This document shows, in pieces, positions 10,264 to 22,562 of a DNA stretch of 64,000 nucleotides. The translations under genes were made by a program, and so were the position numbers. Positions within the stretch are counted from its first letter, which is position 1; the number at the start of each line of letters is the position of its first letter. Under the pieces are notes generated by a model, which saw only the letters and a program-made list of their open reading frames with translations, did no database searches and was not told the origin of the DNA. Location of the stretch: assembly GCA_051530055.1 (NCBI GenBank), contig CM121342.1, positions 8,494,001 to 8,558,000 of the forward strand. Reading direction: 5' to 3'. This DNA is from Neoechinorhynchus agilis. Its lineage: Eukaryota; Acanthocephala.

Positions 10264-13069
10264 GTGCGTCTTTGCACCTTTTTTGGGTCTGCCTCGTTTC
10301 CTAGTTCCCTCAATCTCCATTTATACTATTTCGTATATAAATGCGTCCCGAGTTCCATTTTTTACTTTCTCGCTCCATTTGATCATTCGTTGCTGAATTA
10401 CTTCCTTCACATCCTCCACCTTGGTCGATCCACGCACATATTTATTTGGGATCATGTCTCTCCTGATGACTCCAGCCATCCATCGCAGCATATTCATCTT
10501 GGCCACCTGTAGTCTTTTGATGTGGCTGAGCCATAAATCATCGTTGGTCGTTTCGCAGTCTTATACACGTGACCTTTTATCATCAGTGGTACCTTATTAT
10601 CACAAATGATCCCTGTGAGACTTCTCCATTTCATCCACACGTTTTGAATCCTGGCGCTTATTTCGCCTGTCATGTCGTTTTCCCTCGATACGAGTGAACC
10701 CAGATTTTTGAAGTTCTCAGCTTTGTTCAGTTGCGCATCTTGTGAGCAAATGGTTTTCGTTTTATCCTTCGAGATATGTCGATCATTTCTTTCCAAGGCC
10801 TCTCCATTTTTCCAGGTCTTAATGTAGTTCTTGGCATGTTTAGCTCGACAATACAATATTTTCATCAAATAAAATATTCCACGGAGCACCTCTATTTAAC
10901 GGTTCGCTGATTACGTCCATGATTATCACGAATAAATATGGACTTAGTGCTGATCCTTGATGTAGTCCAGCTTTCCCGAGGAATTCGCTCGTGTTTCCGA
11001 CCGGGGTTCTTACTATTATCTTGCATTCCTTGTACATGTCTTGTATTACTCGAACGTATACGGCTGGACAGAATTTCCTGCTCAGGCACATCCATATCAG
11101 ATCTCTGGGGACGGTATCGTAGGCCTTTTTGAGGTCAATGAAGACACTGCAGCTCTTTCTGCTTTTCATAGCACTTTTCGTACAACTGTCTCATTGCAAA
11201 TGTTGCATCTATGCTACTTCTGGCCGGCATAAAGCCTCTTTGAATTACAGATATTGATATTTCACTCTTCAAGCGTCGATCAATTATTCGCTCGTACAGC
11301 TTCATCGTGTGATATATCAATTTGATTCCTCTGTGGCAGCTGCATTCTCTTACATCCCCCTTTTCCTTTGAAAATCGGGATCATAACACTTCGCCTCCAT
11401 TCGCCTGGAATCCGTTCAGTATCGAAGATACGTCGTACAAATTTAGTCAATAAATAAATAGCATCATCTCCGAAGACTTTTCAGACCTCTATCGGTATTT
11501 CATCTGGTCCGGTCCCTTTGCCGTTTTTCATTTTGGAAAGAGCTATCCTGACTTCGTTATTCGATATGATTTGTACTAATCCTTGGTTCGATCTTTCATT
11601 TCCACTTTTTCCTCCGCGATTTTCGGAATTCAAAAGTTGTTCGAAATAACTTTTCCATCTCTCACGAATGTTTTCATCGTTGTGTAAAACGTTACCGTCG
11701 TTATCTTTGACTTGCCTCACATTCGTTACGTCCTTCGATTTTCGGTCTGGGATTCTTGCAACTTTGAATACATACGAGTTTCCTTCATCCTAGCCGCCTC
11801 TGCTTCTTGCTTCGAAATCAGCACCGCTACCTTTGCTCTTCTTTTGGCCTCCCTGTATATTTTTGGTTTTCTTCAGATGCCTCTTTTTTGGCTGTCACTG
11901 CTATCCGGACTGCATCGTTCCACTACCAAGTTGTCCTTTTAGGTCCTTTTCTCCCGGAGGTTTGCCCGAAAGTTTCCCTTCCGACGCACCGTATGAACTC
12001 TGCTGTTTTAGTCCACCAAACATTAGGGTCCACGATGTCATACTCTATATTGCCGATCACCATCTTCTTGAACTTGTCTCGACTTTGCGGTTCTTCGAGG
12101 CCTGATATTTTCTTCGATTGATGTTTCGAATTCGAAGATCGATCAATAATGGTCAATGTTATGTTGTGCATATTTCTCCTAGAACAATTTTTGAGTCTAA
12201 CTTCTTTCCATTTACTTTGTGGATACAGAATGTAGTCGATTTGAGTTTGTCGTCCACCGCTACTATATGTGACAAGGTGTCTCGTCGGTTTCTGAAGAAA
12301 TGTATTTGCGATCCTCAAATCGTTTGCTAATGCGAAATTTACAATACATTCGCCCTCCTGATTTCTGTTTCCGAAGCCTTTTCTACCATGCACTTGGTGA
12401 CATCCTACGTTCTCAGCTCCCGCATGACCATTGAAATCCCCACAAACAGCGTATCGGTCCTCTTTCGTTACATTTCGCATAACGTCATACAAGTCTTAGT
12501 AAAACTCGTCTTTCTCCTGCTGTGGAAGGCCGGCTTGTGGAGCATAACAGGACACTATTACCATACATTGACCTCCAAGATCTATCTTCATCCACATCAT
12601 TCTATCGCTTTTTCGGTTCACTTCGATCACTCCGTCTGTGTACGTGTTGCTCAAAATTACTCCGATCCCATTTCGTCCGGTTGATGTTCCATTGTAGTAC
12701 AACTTGTAACCATCGCCCAGTTCCCTTGCTTTTGATCCCTTCCACCTCAGTTCCTGGACACATAGAATACCAATCTTTCTTCGCTTCATCATATCTACAA
12801 CCTCCATTGATTTCCCCGTCATCGTACCCACATTGAGGGTACCGACTGTTATATTTCGCTGCTTCGTACATTTTTGCTCTTTCGTTAACTTATACACAGA
12901 GTTCAAGCGTATTCTCTGTGCGTCCCCTACTTGGGACGCCCTAGTCCGAGGTCTTGTATTCGTTTGATTGTTCATTTTCGGTTTTATTGGAGCGAAATGC
13001 TTTACATCCGGATGCCCTTCCTGCAGCCAATTCTCCCCATTTATCCGGGGCGTGGGACCTGCATCCTCG
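10264..13069 (-). mobile_element. RTE-clade LINE, near full-length but degenerate
   Basis: A non-LTR retrotransposon read right to left. The 5' part (13066-12496) encodes an apurinic-like endonuclease: GTLNVGTMTGKS, VQELRWKG (catalytic Glu), YAPQAG; then VCGDFNGHAG and RQTQIDYIL at 12430-12220. The reverse transcriptase follows: GTGPDEIPIEV near 11490, a block with RGFMPARSSIDATFAMRQLY near 11200, IDLKKAYDTVPRDLIW and GLHQGSALSPYLF at 11130-10930, an altered active site (FDENIVL), DMTGEISARIQN near 10680, ending in RGRPKK at 10290. The coding region is split over several frames and the YADD-type box is lost, so it is inactive. Both flanks are units of the 191-bp satellite, showing that it inserted into that array. 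Confidence 0.85.
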
Positions 13070-13170
13070 TGAGCCAATCTATCCAAAATTTCTTTATATT
13101 CAAAAGTGCAAAAAGCCTCATTGTTATTGTATGACACGAAAACAACTACTGACCGTAAATTTCCGTTTTT
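13070..13170. repeat. Resumed 191-bp satellite fragment
   Basis: Sequence matching the second half of the 191-bp satellite unit (AATCTATCC, TTCAAAAGTGCAAAAAGCCT, TACTGACCGTAAATTTCC) continues to the right of the LINE. It is one partial unit, and then the array ends. Confidence 0.75.
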
Positions 13171-13224
13171 GTTCCAAAAAGTGTGTTGGTAAGATGCACT
13201 CGAGAACAGTTTTGGTTGTGAACA

Positions 13225-13552
13225 ATGCCGGTGAACAGAAACTCGTTGTTGAGAACAAAGTCCATGTTCAACGACCTGGTCAAATCGGATTCCTCAAGAT
13301 CCAAGAGTCCATGGTTCGTACGAGTGACATCATCTACGCGCATACAACAATCTCGCGCATATGCGCGCATTGTGCGGCGATGGAGGCGGCGGCGGCGGCG
13401 GTGTGTGTTCTATATCTACTTCTACACTACCTGCTTCTCTGTCTCCTTCTCCCACACAAGCAGGCAAGCGTATACACTCGCCAGAAAGATCCGCTGGCTT
13501 TTTTAGATCGTCAAAAAGGTTAGTCAAGGATACGCTAGAGGGTGCCGCGTAG
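13225..13552 (+). CDS. Possible small basic protein, two exons (orphan)
   Basis: Tentative. A frame from the ATG at 13225 reads MPVNRNSLLRTKSMFNDLVK and continues Ser/Arg-rich (SDSSRSKSPW), ending in a GGC-repeat-coded arginine run at about 13400. A donor-like GTGTGT at 13403, a strong pyrimidine tract (13423-13455) and an acceptor CAG at 13461-13463 allow a phase-1 join to 13464-13552, which reads KRIHSPERSAGFFRSSKR and ends LEGAA and a TAG. The product would be ~88 residues and strongly basic. No homologue comes to mind. The opposite strand has a competing frame with a proline run, so the strand is not certain. CpG dinucleotides are frequent here, unlike most of the window. Confidence 0.25.
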
Positions 13553-13599
13553 AACCGCTCATAGACCACTACGATCATCTGTCTCGTCATTAGACTTTG

Positions 13600-14999
13600 T
13601 GTTTTTTTAAACTTTTTTTGAAGGACTATTTGACGATGACGTCATCTGCACACTTTCTCACTGAGAAAAGAAAAAATTTGATTTTTCATCTTAGTCATCG
13701 CATGGAACATTAGTCGTAGTTACTTCGATTTCAAAGAAAAAAAACCAACAACTAAAACTCTAAAATGAACGTTGCTCTCTACACATTTCTACCGTTTTCT
13801 TTTTCACACAGTGGTGACGTCATTATAAGAATACCAAACGAGCAATTCGCGTGATTGATTTTTCGCTTTTAAAACACATTCCTTACCACCATCCTGAGTT
13901 TGTCGGAAAATATCACACTTTTGCGCTACTGTCATTCCGCAATGACGTCATCTCTTTTCGTTTTTGAAAGCACTGGGTCAATCCAAGTTGTAAATTTGGC
14001 GATGACGAAGTGTCAATTCAACCAAATCTCGGTATGGATAATTCTTATGTGCGCTTCACATATCAACCAATTAGCCTATTTGTTGTTATTGCCAACGATA
14101 AGGCGATTTTATAAGCATTCGCGAGTGACGTCACTATTATGAAATCACATTTCGGAATTGCAAGACTTAGCGGCTCAAACCTTATAGATCCTCGTAACAT
14201 CGAATCTGTGATGATACACACGCTCGTCTCAATTGCCATATCGATGACGTCATATTCCCAGGCAGCTCCTTTTTTCCAGTGCGTCAACTGGCAAGATCAC
14301 GTCGTCGAAATTGCTTTCATGTGACAGCGCTTCACTTCTCGTCTTACGCTTTCTTCTTGTAAGCGCCTTACCATGGGCTGATCGCCCTTCTGCTTCTTTA
14401 AAACGCTTATTTGTAGTCTCCTTTTTTAATCCGTGTTTTTCTTAACGCCTCCACTTGAAAAAACACTTTAAAGTCATTTGATTCTTTATTTGTGACGTCC
14501 AACATCTCGATTAAATGAGATCCGGATTCACAGAAATGACGCTGAAAACTTGTTTTGGAATGCCGTCAATCCCATTGAATCAGATATGTTACTTAAAGGG
14601 TCACCAATCTCACAAATAGGATTAAAACATTTTAATTTTCGAATCGCACTTCTTTGAACAACAAAATTATACTAGTCAATGACGTCACTATATCCAGCTT
14701 TGACCAATTTTTCTTCAATTAACCTCACTTTTATAAATTCATAGTTTTCCCTTGCTAAATAGTGACGTCCAACACCATTTGTTTCCGAATGGATTTTTCT
14801 TTTTTTCCGAAAACACGGGAACAACCTTCGTTTTCTATTGTTCTTTTTTGCTCCCGTTCAAGTCTACAACGCCATCGATATTTTGCCAATATTTTCTTCA
14901 ACGTTTTCTTTTTTTTAACGTCAAATGCCTTTCGAAAATAAAACCAATAAAAGTATCATTTCTCAAAATTCTACAATATTTTTTCCAATCTTACTTCAA
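13600..14999. promoter_or_regulatory. Cluster of CRE/ATF palindromes (TGACGTCA)
   Basis: Six exact TGACGTCA octamers lie at 13637, 13815, 13943, 14126, 14245 and 14680, and TGACGTCC variants at about 14492 and 14762. An 8-mer palindrome is expected about once per 65 kb in random sequence of even composition, so six in 1.1 kb is a strong excess. TGACGTCA is the known binding site of CREB/ATF-type bZIP proteins. No gene is recognised in this interval. It could be a regulatory region for the enhancer-of-polycomb gene or the flank from which the adjacent satellite was amplified. Confidence 0.5.
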
Positions 15000-17900
15000 C
15001 GAAACTAAATTTTAAACAAATTCGATACTTCAAAAAACCCTAGAATTCGATAATCCCAAAAATTAAATTAATGTTGTTGTACACTACCAAATATACTTCT
15101 TTTTTCTTGACCTAAAGAAGCCTCCTTTTTTCCGTAAAGGCGTATCCTGTATCCATCCGCGATGACGTCACCCCGAAACTAAATTTTAAGCAAATTCGAT
15201 ACTTCACTTCAAAAAAAACTAGAATTGGTTAATCCCGATAATTAAATTAATGTTGTTGTACACTACCAAATATACTTCTTTTTTCTTGACCTAAAGAAGC
15301 CTCCTTTTTTCCGTAAAGGCGTATCCTGTATCCATCCGCGATGACGTCACCCCGAAACTAAATTTTAAGCAAATTCGATACTTCACTTCAAAAAAAACTA
15401 GAATTGGTTAATCCCGATAATTAAATTAATGTTGTTGTACACTACCAAATATACTTCTTTTTTCTTGACCTAAAGAAGCCTCCTTTTTTCCGTAAAGGCG
15501 TATCCTGTATCCATCCGCGATGACGTCACCCCGAAACTAAATTTTAAGCAAATTCGATACTTCACTTCAAAAAAAACTAGAATTGGTTAATCCCGATAAT
15601 TAAATTAATGTTGTTGTACACTACCAAATATACTTCTTTTTTCTTGACCTAAAGAAGCCTCCTTTTTTCCGTAAAGGCGTATCCTGTATCCATCCGCGAT
15701 GACGTCACCCCGAAACTAAATTTTAAGCAAATTCGATACTCCACTTCAAAAAAAACTAGAATTGGTTAATCCCGATAATTAAATTAATTTTGTTGTACAC
15801 TACCAAATATAATTCTTTTTTCTTGACCTAAAGAAGCCTCCTTTTTTCCGTAAATACGTATCCTGTATCCGTCGGCGATGACGTCATCCCGAAACTCCAA
15901 ATTTTAAACAAATTCGATACTTCACTTCAAAAAACCCCTTGAATTCGATAATCCCGAAAATTAAATTAATTTTGTTGTACACTACCAAATATACTTCTTT
16001 TTTCTTGACCTAAAGAAGCCTCCTTTTTTCCGTAAAGACGTATCCTGTATCCGTCGGCGATGACGTCATCCCGAAACTCCAAATTTTAAACAAATTCGAT
16101 ACTTCACTTCAAAAACCCCTTGAATTCGATAATCCCAAAAATTAAATTAATTTTGTTGTACACTACCAAATATACTTCTTTTTTCTTGACCTAAAGAAGC
16201 CTCCTTTTTTCCGTAAATACGTATCCTTTATCCGTCGGCGATGACGTCATCCCGAAACTCCAAATTTTAAACAAATTCGATACTTCACTTCAAAAAACCC
16301 CTTGAATTCGATAATCCCGAAAATTAAATTAATTTTGTTGTACACTACCAAATATAATTCTTTTTTCTTGACCTAAAGAAGCCTCCTTTTTTCCGTAAAT
16401 ACGTATCCTTTATCCGTCGGCGATGACGTCATCCCGAAACTCCAAATTTTAAACAAATTCGATACTTCACTTCAAAAACCCCTTGAATTCGATAATCCCA
16501 AAAATTAAATTAATTTTGTTGACCACAAATATAATTCTTTTTTCTTGACCTAAAGAAGCCTCCTTTTTTCCGTAAATACGTATCCTTTATCCGTCGGCGA
16601 TGACGTCATCCCGAAACTCTAAATTTTAAACAAATTCGATACTTAACTTCAAAAACCCCTTGAATTCGATAATCCCAAAAATTAAATTAATTTTGTTGTA
16701 CACTACCAAATATACTTCTTTTTTCTTGACCTAAAGAAGCCTCCTTTTTCCCGTAAAGACGTATCCTATATCCATCCGCGGTGACATCATCCCGAAACTC
16801 CAAATTTTAAACAAATTCGATACTTCACTTCAAAAAACCCCTTGAATTCGATAATCCCGACAATTAAATTAATTTTGTTGTACACTACCAAATATAATTC
16901 TTTTTTCTTGACCTAAAGAAGCCTCCTATTTTCCGTAAATACGTATCCTGTATCCGTCGGCGATGACGTCATCCCGAAACTCCAAATTTTAAACAAATTC
17001 GATACTTCACTTCAAAAAACCCCTTGAATTCGATAATCCCGACAATTAAATTAATTTTGTTGTACACTACCAAATATAATTCTTTTTTCTTGACCTAAAG
17101 AAGCCTCCTTTTTTCCGTAAATACGTATCCTTTATCCGTCGGCGATGACGTCATCCCGAAACTCTAAATTTTAAACAAATTCGATACTTAACTTCAAAAA
17201 ACCCCTTGAATTCGATAATCCCGAAAATTAAATTAATTTTGTTGACCACAAATATAATTCTTTTTTCTTGACCTAAAGAAGCCTCCTTTTTTCCGTAAAT
17301 ACGTATCCTTTATCCGTCGGCGATGACGTCATCCCGAAACTCTAAATTTTAAACAAATTCGATACTTAACTTCAAAAACCCCTTGAATTCGATAATCCCA
17401 AAAATTAAATTAATTTTGTTGTACACTACCAAATATACTTCTTTTTTCTTGATCTAAAGAAGCCTCCTTTTTCCCGTAAAGACGTATCCTATATCCATCC
17501 GCGGTGACATCATCCCGAAACTCCAAATTTTAAACAAATTCGATACTTCACTTCAAAAACCCCTTGAATTCGTTAATCCCGATAATTAAATTAATTTTGT
17601 CACTACCAAATATACTTCTTTTTTCTTGACCTAAAGAAGCCTCCTTTTTTCCGTAAATACGCATCCTTTATCCGTTGGCGATGACGTCACCCCGAAACTC
17701 CAAATTTTAAACAAATTCGATACTTCACTTCAAAAAAACCCTTGAATTCGATAATCCCAAAAATTAAATTAATTTTGTCACTACCAAATATACTTCTTTT
17801 TTCTTGACCTAAAGAAGCCTCCTTTTTTCCGTAAATACGTATCCTATATCCATCCGCGATGACGTCCTCCCGAAACTCCAAATTTTAAACAAATTCGATA

Positions 17901-18321
17901 CTTCACTTCAAAAAAACCCTTGAATTCGATAATCCCGATAATTAAATTAATTTTGTCACTACCAAATATATTCTTTTTTCTTGACCTAAAGAAGCCTCCT
18001 TTTTGTCACTACCAAATATACTTCTTTTTTCTTGACCTAAAGAAGCCTCCTTTTTTCCGTAAATACGTATCCTGTATCCGTCGGCGATGACGTCATCCCG
18101 AAACTCCAAATTTTAAACAAATTCGATACTTCACTTCAAAAAAACCCTTGAATTCGATAATCCCGATAATTAAATTAATTTTCTTGTACACTACCAAATA
18201 TAATTCTTTTTTTGTTGACCTAAAGAAGCCTCCTTTTTTCCGTAAATACGTATCCTGTATCCGTCGGCGATGACGTCACCCCGAAACTAAATTTTAAACA
18301 AGTTCGATACTTCACTTCAAA
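15000..18321. repeat. ~179-bp satellite, each unit carrying TGACGTCA
   Basis: About 18 tandem units of ~179 bases. Landmarks in each are CAAATTCGATACTTCACTTC, TTAAATTAAT, CACTACCAAATATA, TTCTTGACCTAAAGAAGCCT, CCGTAAA and then a TGACGTCA palindrome. The first four units (to about 15740) are nearly identical (CATCCGCGATGACGTCACCC); later units form a second subfamily (CGTCGGCGATGACGTCATCC), some with short internal deletions. I count 15 intact TGACGTCA octamers (for example 15162, 15341, 15520) and three altered ones (TGACATCA twice, TGACGTCC once). The array ends about 250 bases downstream of the enhancer-of-polycomb stop codon. Confidence 0.92.
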
Positions 18322-18567
18322 AGGTGCATTCAAGAACACTCCCTCGACCACCACCATCATCATCGTCAAGATCGGTGTTTTTCACACACCTCTCTAATCG
18401 CAACTCTCATCCTTGCTTTATACGTACAAACGCACACACAAACGCGCACACGCCATGGAATCCGTTTGGGTGTGTATGCGCGTGCAGACGCCACCGGATT
18501 CATCTATACAAATGCACTCTTGCTCTCTTAACGGTCACACCGTCGTCGACGCTCTGTACAGAACTCC

Positions 18568-21110
18568 TCAAAACCTCTTCTCCGTCCTCCGCTTTCTGGG
18601 CCTCCTCTTATTAGAAGAAACGTACTTTTCTGTCCTCACCATCCTCTCGTCATCTAGAATCAAACTACGAAAACTCTCATCTCGTTGAGAACGACCGCTA
18701 ACGAATCTTACAAAGTCCCTGGTCTCAGTCACGCGTTGGATCGCGTTCTCATCCCAGTCGGCATCTTCCTGCACCTTCTTTTCGTCGTTGTTTAATGGAC
18801 AATCAACTGTGGTGACCGGAACTAAAGGCAACAGGACTTTATTGGATTCAGTCGTCGATCTTAGATTTCGCCTTGTGAAACATAGAGAATCTTCGTCTCT
18901 CGTCTCACATCTCGTACGCTCCTTTGCTGTGACAGCGATTCCCAACCGTGACGTCACCTTTTTTATAGCATCCTTTTCGGTTGGGATTCTCTGTTTTAAT
19001 CGGTATGAATGTCCACGCTTAGCAACGAATCCTAACGTGAGTGGACTCACTGAATCGTCCGCGCCGTCTATGGCCACTTTAAACACATCAATTCGACGTA
19101 AAAGTCGTGAAAGCTTTAACCTAAACCTCCGCCGCTCAGCTTCATTCACGACACCCCTTTTTGTTTTTAGTTTCGGTTTTTTACACGGAACTTGCTGCTG
19201 CTGCTGACTCGTACTTCGTCTCAAAAGATTAATGCTACGCGAACGATGCTCCAACGATGAATGGTACACACTATCGGCAGTGTCCGAAGTACGTTTCCTG
19301 CCATCATCAAAACTTTCATCAAAACTAAACGAGCTGGCGTACTCGTCGTCATCCTGATCGTCGTCCTGATCGTCCACATCTTCGTCGTCATCATCGTCAT
19401 CGTCGTCGTCGTATTCATCATAACTAAACTCCGTATCATCATCTTCGTCAAACACGAACGTGTTTCGTCTCTCGAATGTAGCAATCGGAGGCTCTCGAAC
19501 AAACAAACTGCCCGGATTAACTCCCACATCGGGAATGTTCAGGCTCGTCATCAATTCCTCAGGCGTTTCGCTGTTCTCCAGAATTCTACGGAGGCGTTCG
19601 TGCAATATCTGCTTGCTCAACTCTATAAGATCTCGCTTTTCCACCTCACGTTGTCTACAAAGCTCCAAATGATTCCTAGTAAAAGGGCTATTAAAGACAA
19701 CAACGATGAACTTCACTTACAGGACTGCAGCTAAGGTTAGTTTAGTCTCTAGCATTTGTGCAAACGTTTCTTCAGTTTCAACGTTTTGTTTCTATGCACA
19801 AGAATGTTTTTTTAGTATATGAGAAACTTGGCCCCAACCTTTCTTGTTTGCATTTTTTGCGATCTACGACGAAATACAATGTACGGATCAGCCGCGTTCG
19901 ATTTTGCCGTTCCTATCATCAAAGTTGGGATCATAGAATGACCCTGTGTGTGTGCGCACGCGTAACCAATTAAGTCCACAGCAAATCTGTTTTCCAAAAA
20001 AACTTACGATTTGTTTTCTTTTATGAAGCCAATATGTTCGTATTCGTTCCTTGTACTGTTCAAATTCCACATCTACCATTTGTAATGTTTGATCATTGTC
20101 ACAACCCGTATCGTCAGCGTCCTCAATCACAACATTCCTCGACGCCTTTTTCATTGGGGGCCACTTCGATTGAGCTTCCTCGGCCTCCAGTACACAAACG
20201 GTCTCTTCGAATTTACTTAATGCATCCTCGTGCTCAGAGCGAGCGTAGTAGTGATCCGTGCTTATCCATTTTTGGTCATCATCATCCGCGTCGTATAACG
20301 GATAACAAGGATCAGACACCGTGACCGCAAACGGCCTCAATGCTTTCTGAATCGCATCCGTCTGGTAGTAGAACTTGCAATTAAGAGTCTGCATTGCCCT
20401 AGAAGGCCTCTCGTACTCGAAATCGCTATAGATCAGTTCGTATTCATTGAGCTGAGCTTCACAGATCGGAGTGGGGATTGCGAATTGATCGGGTGGCCGA
20501 GGTGGTGGTAAGAGATGTGGAGCGCCGGGCAGTTGAGGTAGTAGTGCACTTTGCCGAACTACTGGTGCGCATCTTTTCCTTCTTTCGGATGGCAGACAGT
20601 CGTTCTGTTCACTTGGTGGTGTATATCCGATTATTTCTAATGCCCGGACCAAATGGACTTCCTATAAGAAGGTTTGGACGACGAAAAAGATTAGCACGCA
20701 CAAGAATCGAACTCGCGCACGCACGCACGATTCTTCCGTGTATGGAAGAATGGTGTGTGTGACGCACGTACCGTTTCTTCTTCTTTTTCCATTCCAAGCG
20801 TAATGGGGATATTGAGTGTCCGAACACACGTAGCTGCAGCATATTGATCCCCGCCGCCACCGGAACTCGCCGATTCGCCGTCTAGTGGACGTTGTTGATC
20901 TACGATCAATATTCGTCGATCGTTTTCCAGTTTTTGTGATCGGAATGTCATTGTGTTTATTAGAAGTGGGTCGTGTTGCTGTGCTTGTCTCTCAACCACT
21001 GTCGACGACGACGACGCCTGGTTACGTATTTGACGTTGCTGCTGCTGCTGCTCTACACTGCCGGCAGTGAAAGGCGTCGTCGGCGGCGGAAGCTGAGTCG
21101 TCGACGCCAT
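18568..21110 (-). CDS. epc-1: Enhancer of polycomb homologue (NuA4/TIP60 subunit)
   Basis: Scaffold subunit of the NuA4/TIP60 histone acetyltransferase complex, nuclear. Five exons keep one open frame: 21110-20772, 20661-20008, 19943-19839, 19791-19721 and 19675-18568, giving 758 residues. The N-terminal EPL1 region shows MTFRSQKL and, across the first splice, GMEKEEETEVHLVRALE, matching the family's GMEKEEE block. Next come AIPTPICEA and YWLHKRKQI, then the diagnostic DPYIVFRRRSQKMQTRK (human DPYVAFRRRTEKMQTRK), then QML...LAAVLNHLELCRQRE across exons 4-5. The C-terminal half is divergent: an Asp-rich tract coded by GAT/GAC repeats, a CAG-coded QQQQQ, and a basic end RRPRKRRTEKRF. The start at 21110 precedes a low-complexity N-terminus; an alternative ATG (MTFRSQ) lies downstream. 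Two exact CRE palindromes lie 226-324 bases upstream. Confidence 0.9.
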
Positions 21111-21335
21111 GTCTACTTGCGTATGATGAGGGAACACTGGCAAAGAGAGAGAGAAGATAAGCGCAAGAGCGGCAGTGACGTCTCGCGAATTCATAAGGGC
21201 GCATGACACACATACACACGAAGAATCGATAAGGCAGCAGTGGTGACCTCTCGTCGCCGTCGCCGCGTCCCTCCCCCTAAACGAGTGTTCCGAAACTTCT
21301 TTTAGATTTCACTATCCGGAAGAATGCACGAGCTG

Positions 21336-21434
21336 TGACGTCATAGGTCAAACATATCGGAAGAATTGAACGGAAACGTTCTCATTGGTCGCGTGCGTGT
21401 TTTGATCACGCTCTTTTTTTCTAAGGTGACGTCA
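21336..21434. promoter_or_regulatory. Two CRE palindromes upstream of epc-1
   Basis: Exact TGACGTCA at 21336-21343 and 21427-21434, 226 and 317 bases upstream of the epc-1 start codon on the minus strand, in a CpG-containing proximal region. A CREB/ATF-class bZIP factor would be the expected binder; function is inferred from position only. Confidence 0.4.
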
Positions 21435-22129
21435 TATCACACGTGCGTTTTTTTTACGCGATTTAAAAGCCGTCTTCAACGCACATTTTTATGTTGTGTA
21501 CACCTACATTAAGAGGGCGCTTCTCGTTTTGTTGCCATATTACAAACTTAGTTATGATAATTCGCAGCGTTTTTCGTCGACGAATGATGGGATTTGCGGC
21601 GGCGGCCGTTAAAAATTGTCTTCTCAATTGTGTCGATTTATTTGATATCCTATAACTAACAATTTTTTCGCTTAAAATTTAGAGCTAATATTGGGAGAAA
21701 AATGAAGGGATTTGCGTTTGTCAAAGTTGGTTTATAAAAATGTCGAAAACCTGCAATAAATGATTGTTTCGATTAAAGACGTTCTTTGTACCTTGTCTCA
21801 ATGAACCCAGACCTAAACAATAATTCCAATGTTGGTTTTGTTCAACAAATCGAATTTTAGACGCTAAAATATTTGAATTCCGTGAAAAATTGTTTTCTTG
21901 GCATAATTTTATTCGTACTGAGTGGGGGAAAAACTTCTAAGAGTCGTATTTGACTTTACAATTTATAATTTTCTCGGATTTGTCAAGCTCAGCAGCTATT
22001 TTAAAGTATTGAAATTTGTGGAACTCTTTTAATGTACACCGAAATGCAAAAGGAGCGTTTAGAGACGATATTGCTACTATTTTTTGAAATTTTTCCTATT
22101 TTAGTTTTTGTTTGAAGATAAAACTATTC

Positions 22130-22290
22130 TGATGTCTGTTTATGGCTTTAAAGAATTGAAGAAAGTTTAATAAATCTGATGTTTCGAAGGCACAATATTA
22201 TACGCCTTTTTATCAAGGTTTCTAAAAGTGTTTAATTCGCGCGGATTTAATAAACTTTCTTCAATTTTTCAAAGCCATAAACAAACATGT
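22130..22290. mobile_element. Foldback/MITE-like element (copy 1)
   Basis: An inverted repeat: the left arm with TGTTTATGGCTTTAAAGAAT and GAAAGTTTAATAAATCTG pairs with the right arm CGGATTTAATAAACTTTC and CAAAGCCATAAACA, around a ~60-base loop. A related element is at 27620-27765, sharing the terminal block AACTATTCTGATG and TTTATGGC. No coding capacity; a MITE-type non-autonomous element is the simplest reading. Confidence 0.65.
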
Positions 22291-22562
22291 TTTAGTTTTA
22301 GAAAATGGGCTAATATATATGTTCAATGTTTAATTTCCATAACAAAAGCCCGAAGTGTATAAATTTGTTTCCTTGATAACGTATCGTTATAGACGTTTCC
22401 GCCCAAAGTAATTGTGCTCACTTGTTAAAATTATAGTTTTATCATAATTGAACGCGTCGACGCCACCGCCTTCTCTATGGGCCTCATCACTGAATCTAAA
22501 TCAATATGAATTGATCCGAATGGAAGATTACCGTTTCTGGACACGAATTAACAATCACAAAA

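Larger units (their letters stand above)
21111..22562. other. Promoter side of epc-1 and intergenic
   Basis: The first ~500 bases are comparatively GC-rich, CpG-containing and hold two CRE palindromes; the remainder is AT-rich and contains one foldback element (22130-22290). No further gene seen. Confidence 0.45.

Noticed and set aside
17687-17881. Minus frame within the 179-bp satellite
   Set aside because: Open only because of the repeat composition; not maintained in other units.
7140-18321. CRISPR-like reading of the regular arrays
   Set aside because: Units are whole tandem satellites without short repeat/unique spacer structure, and the genome is eukaryotic.
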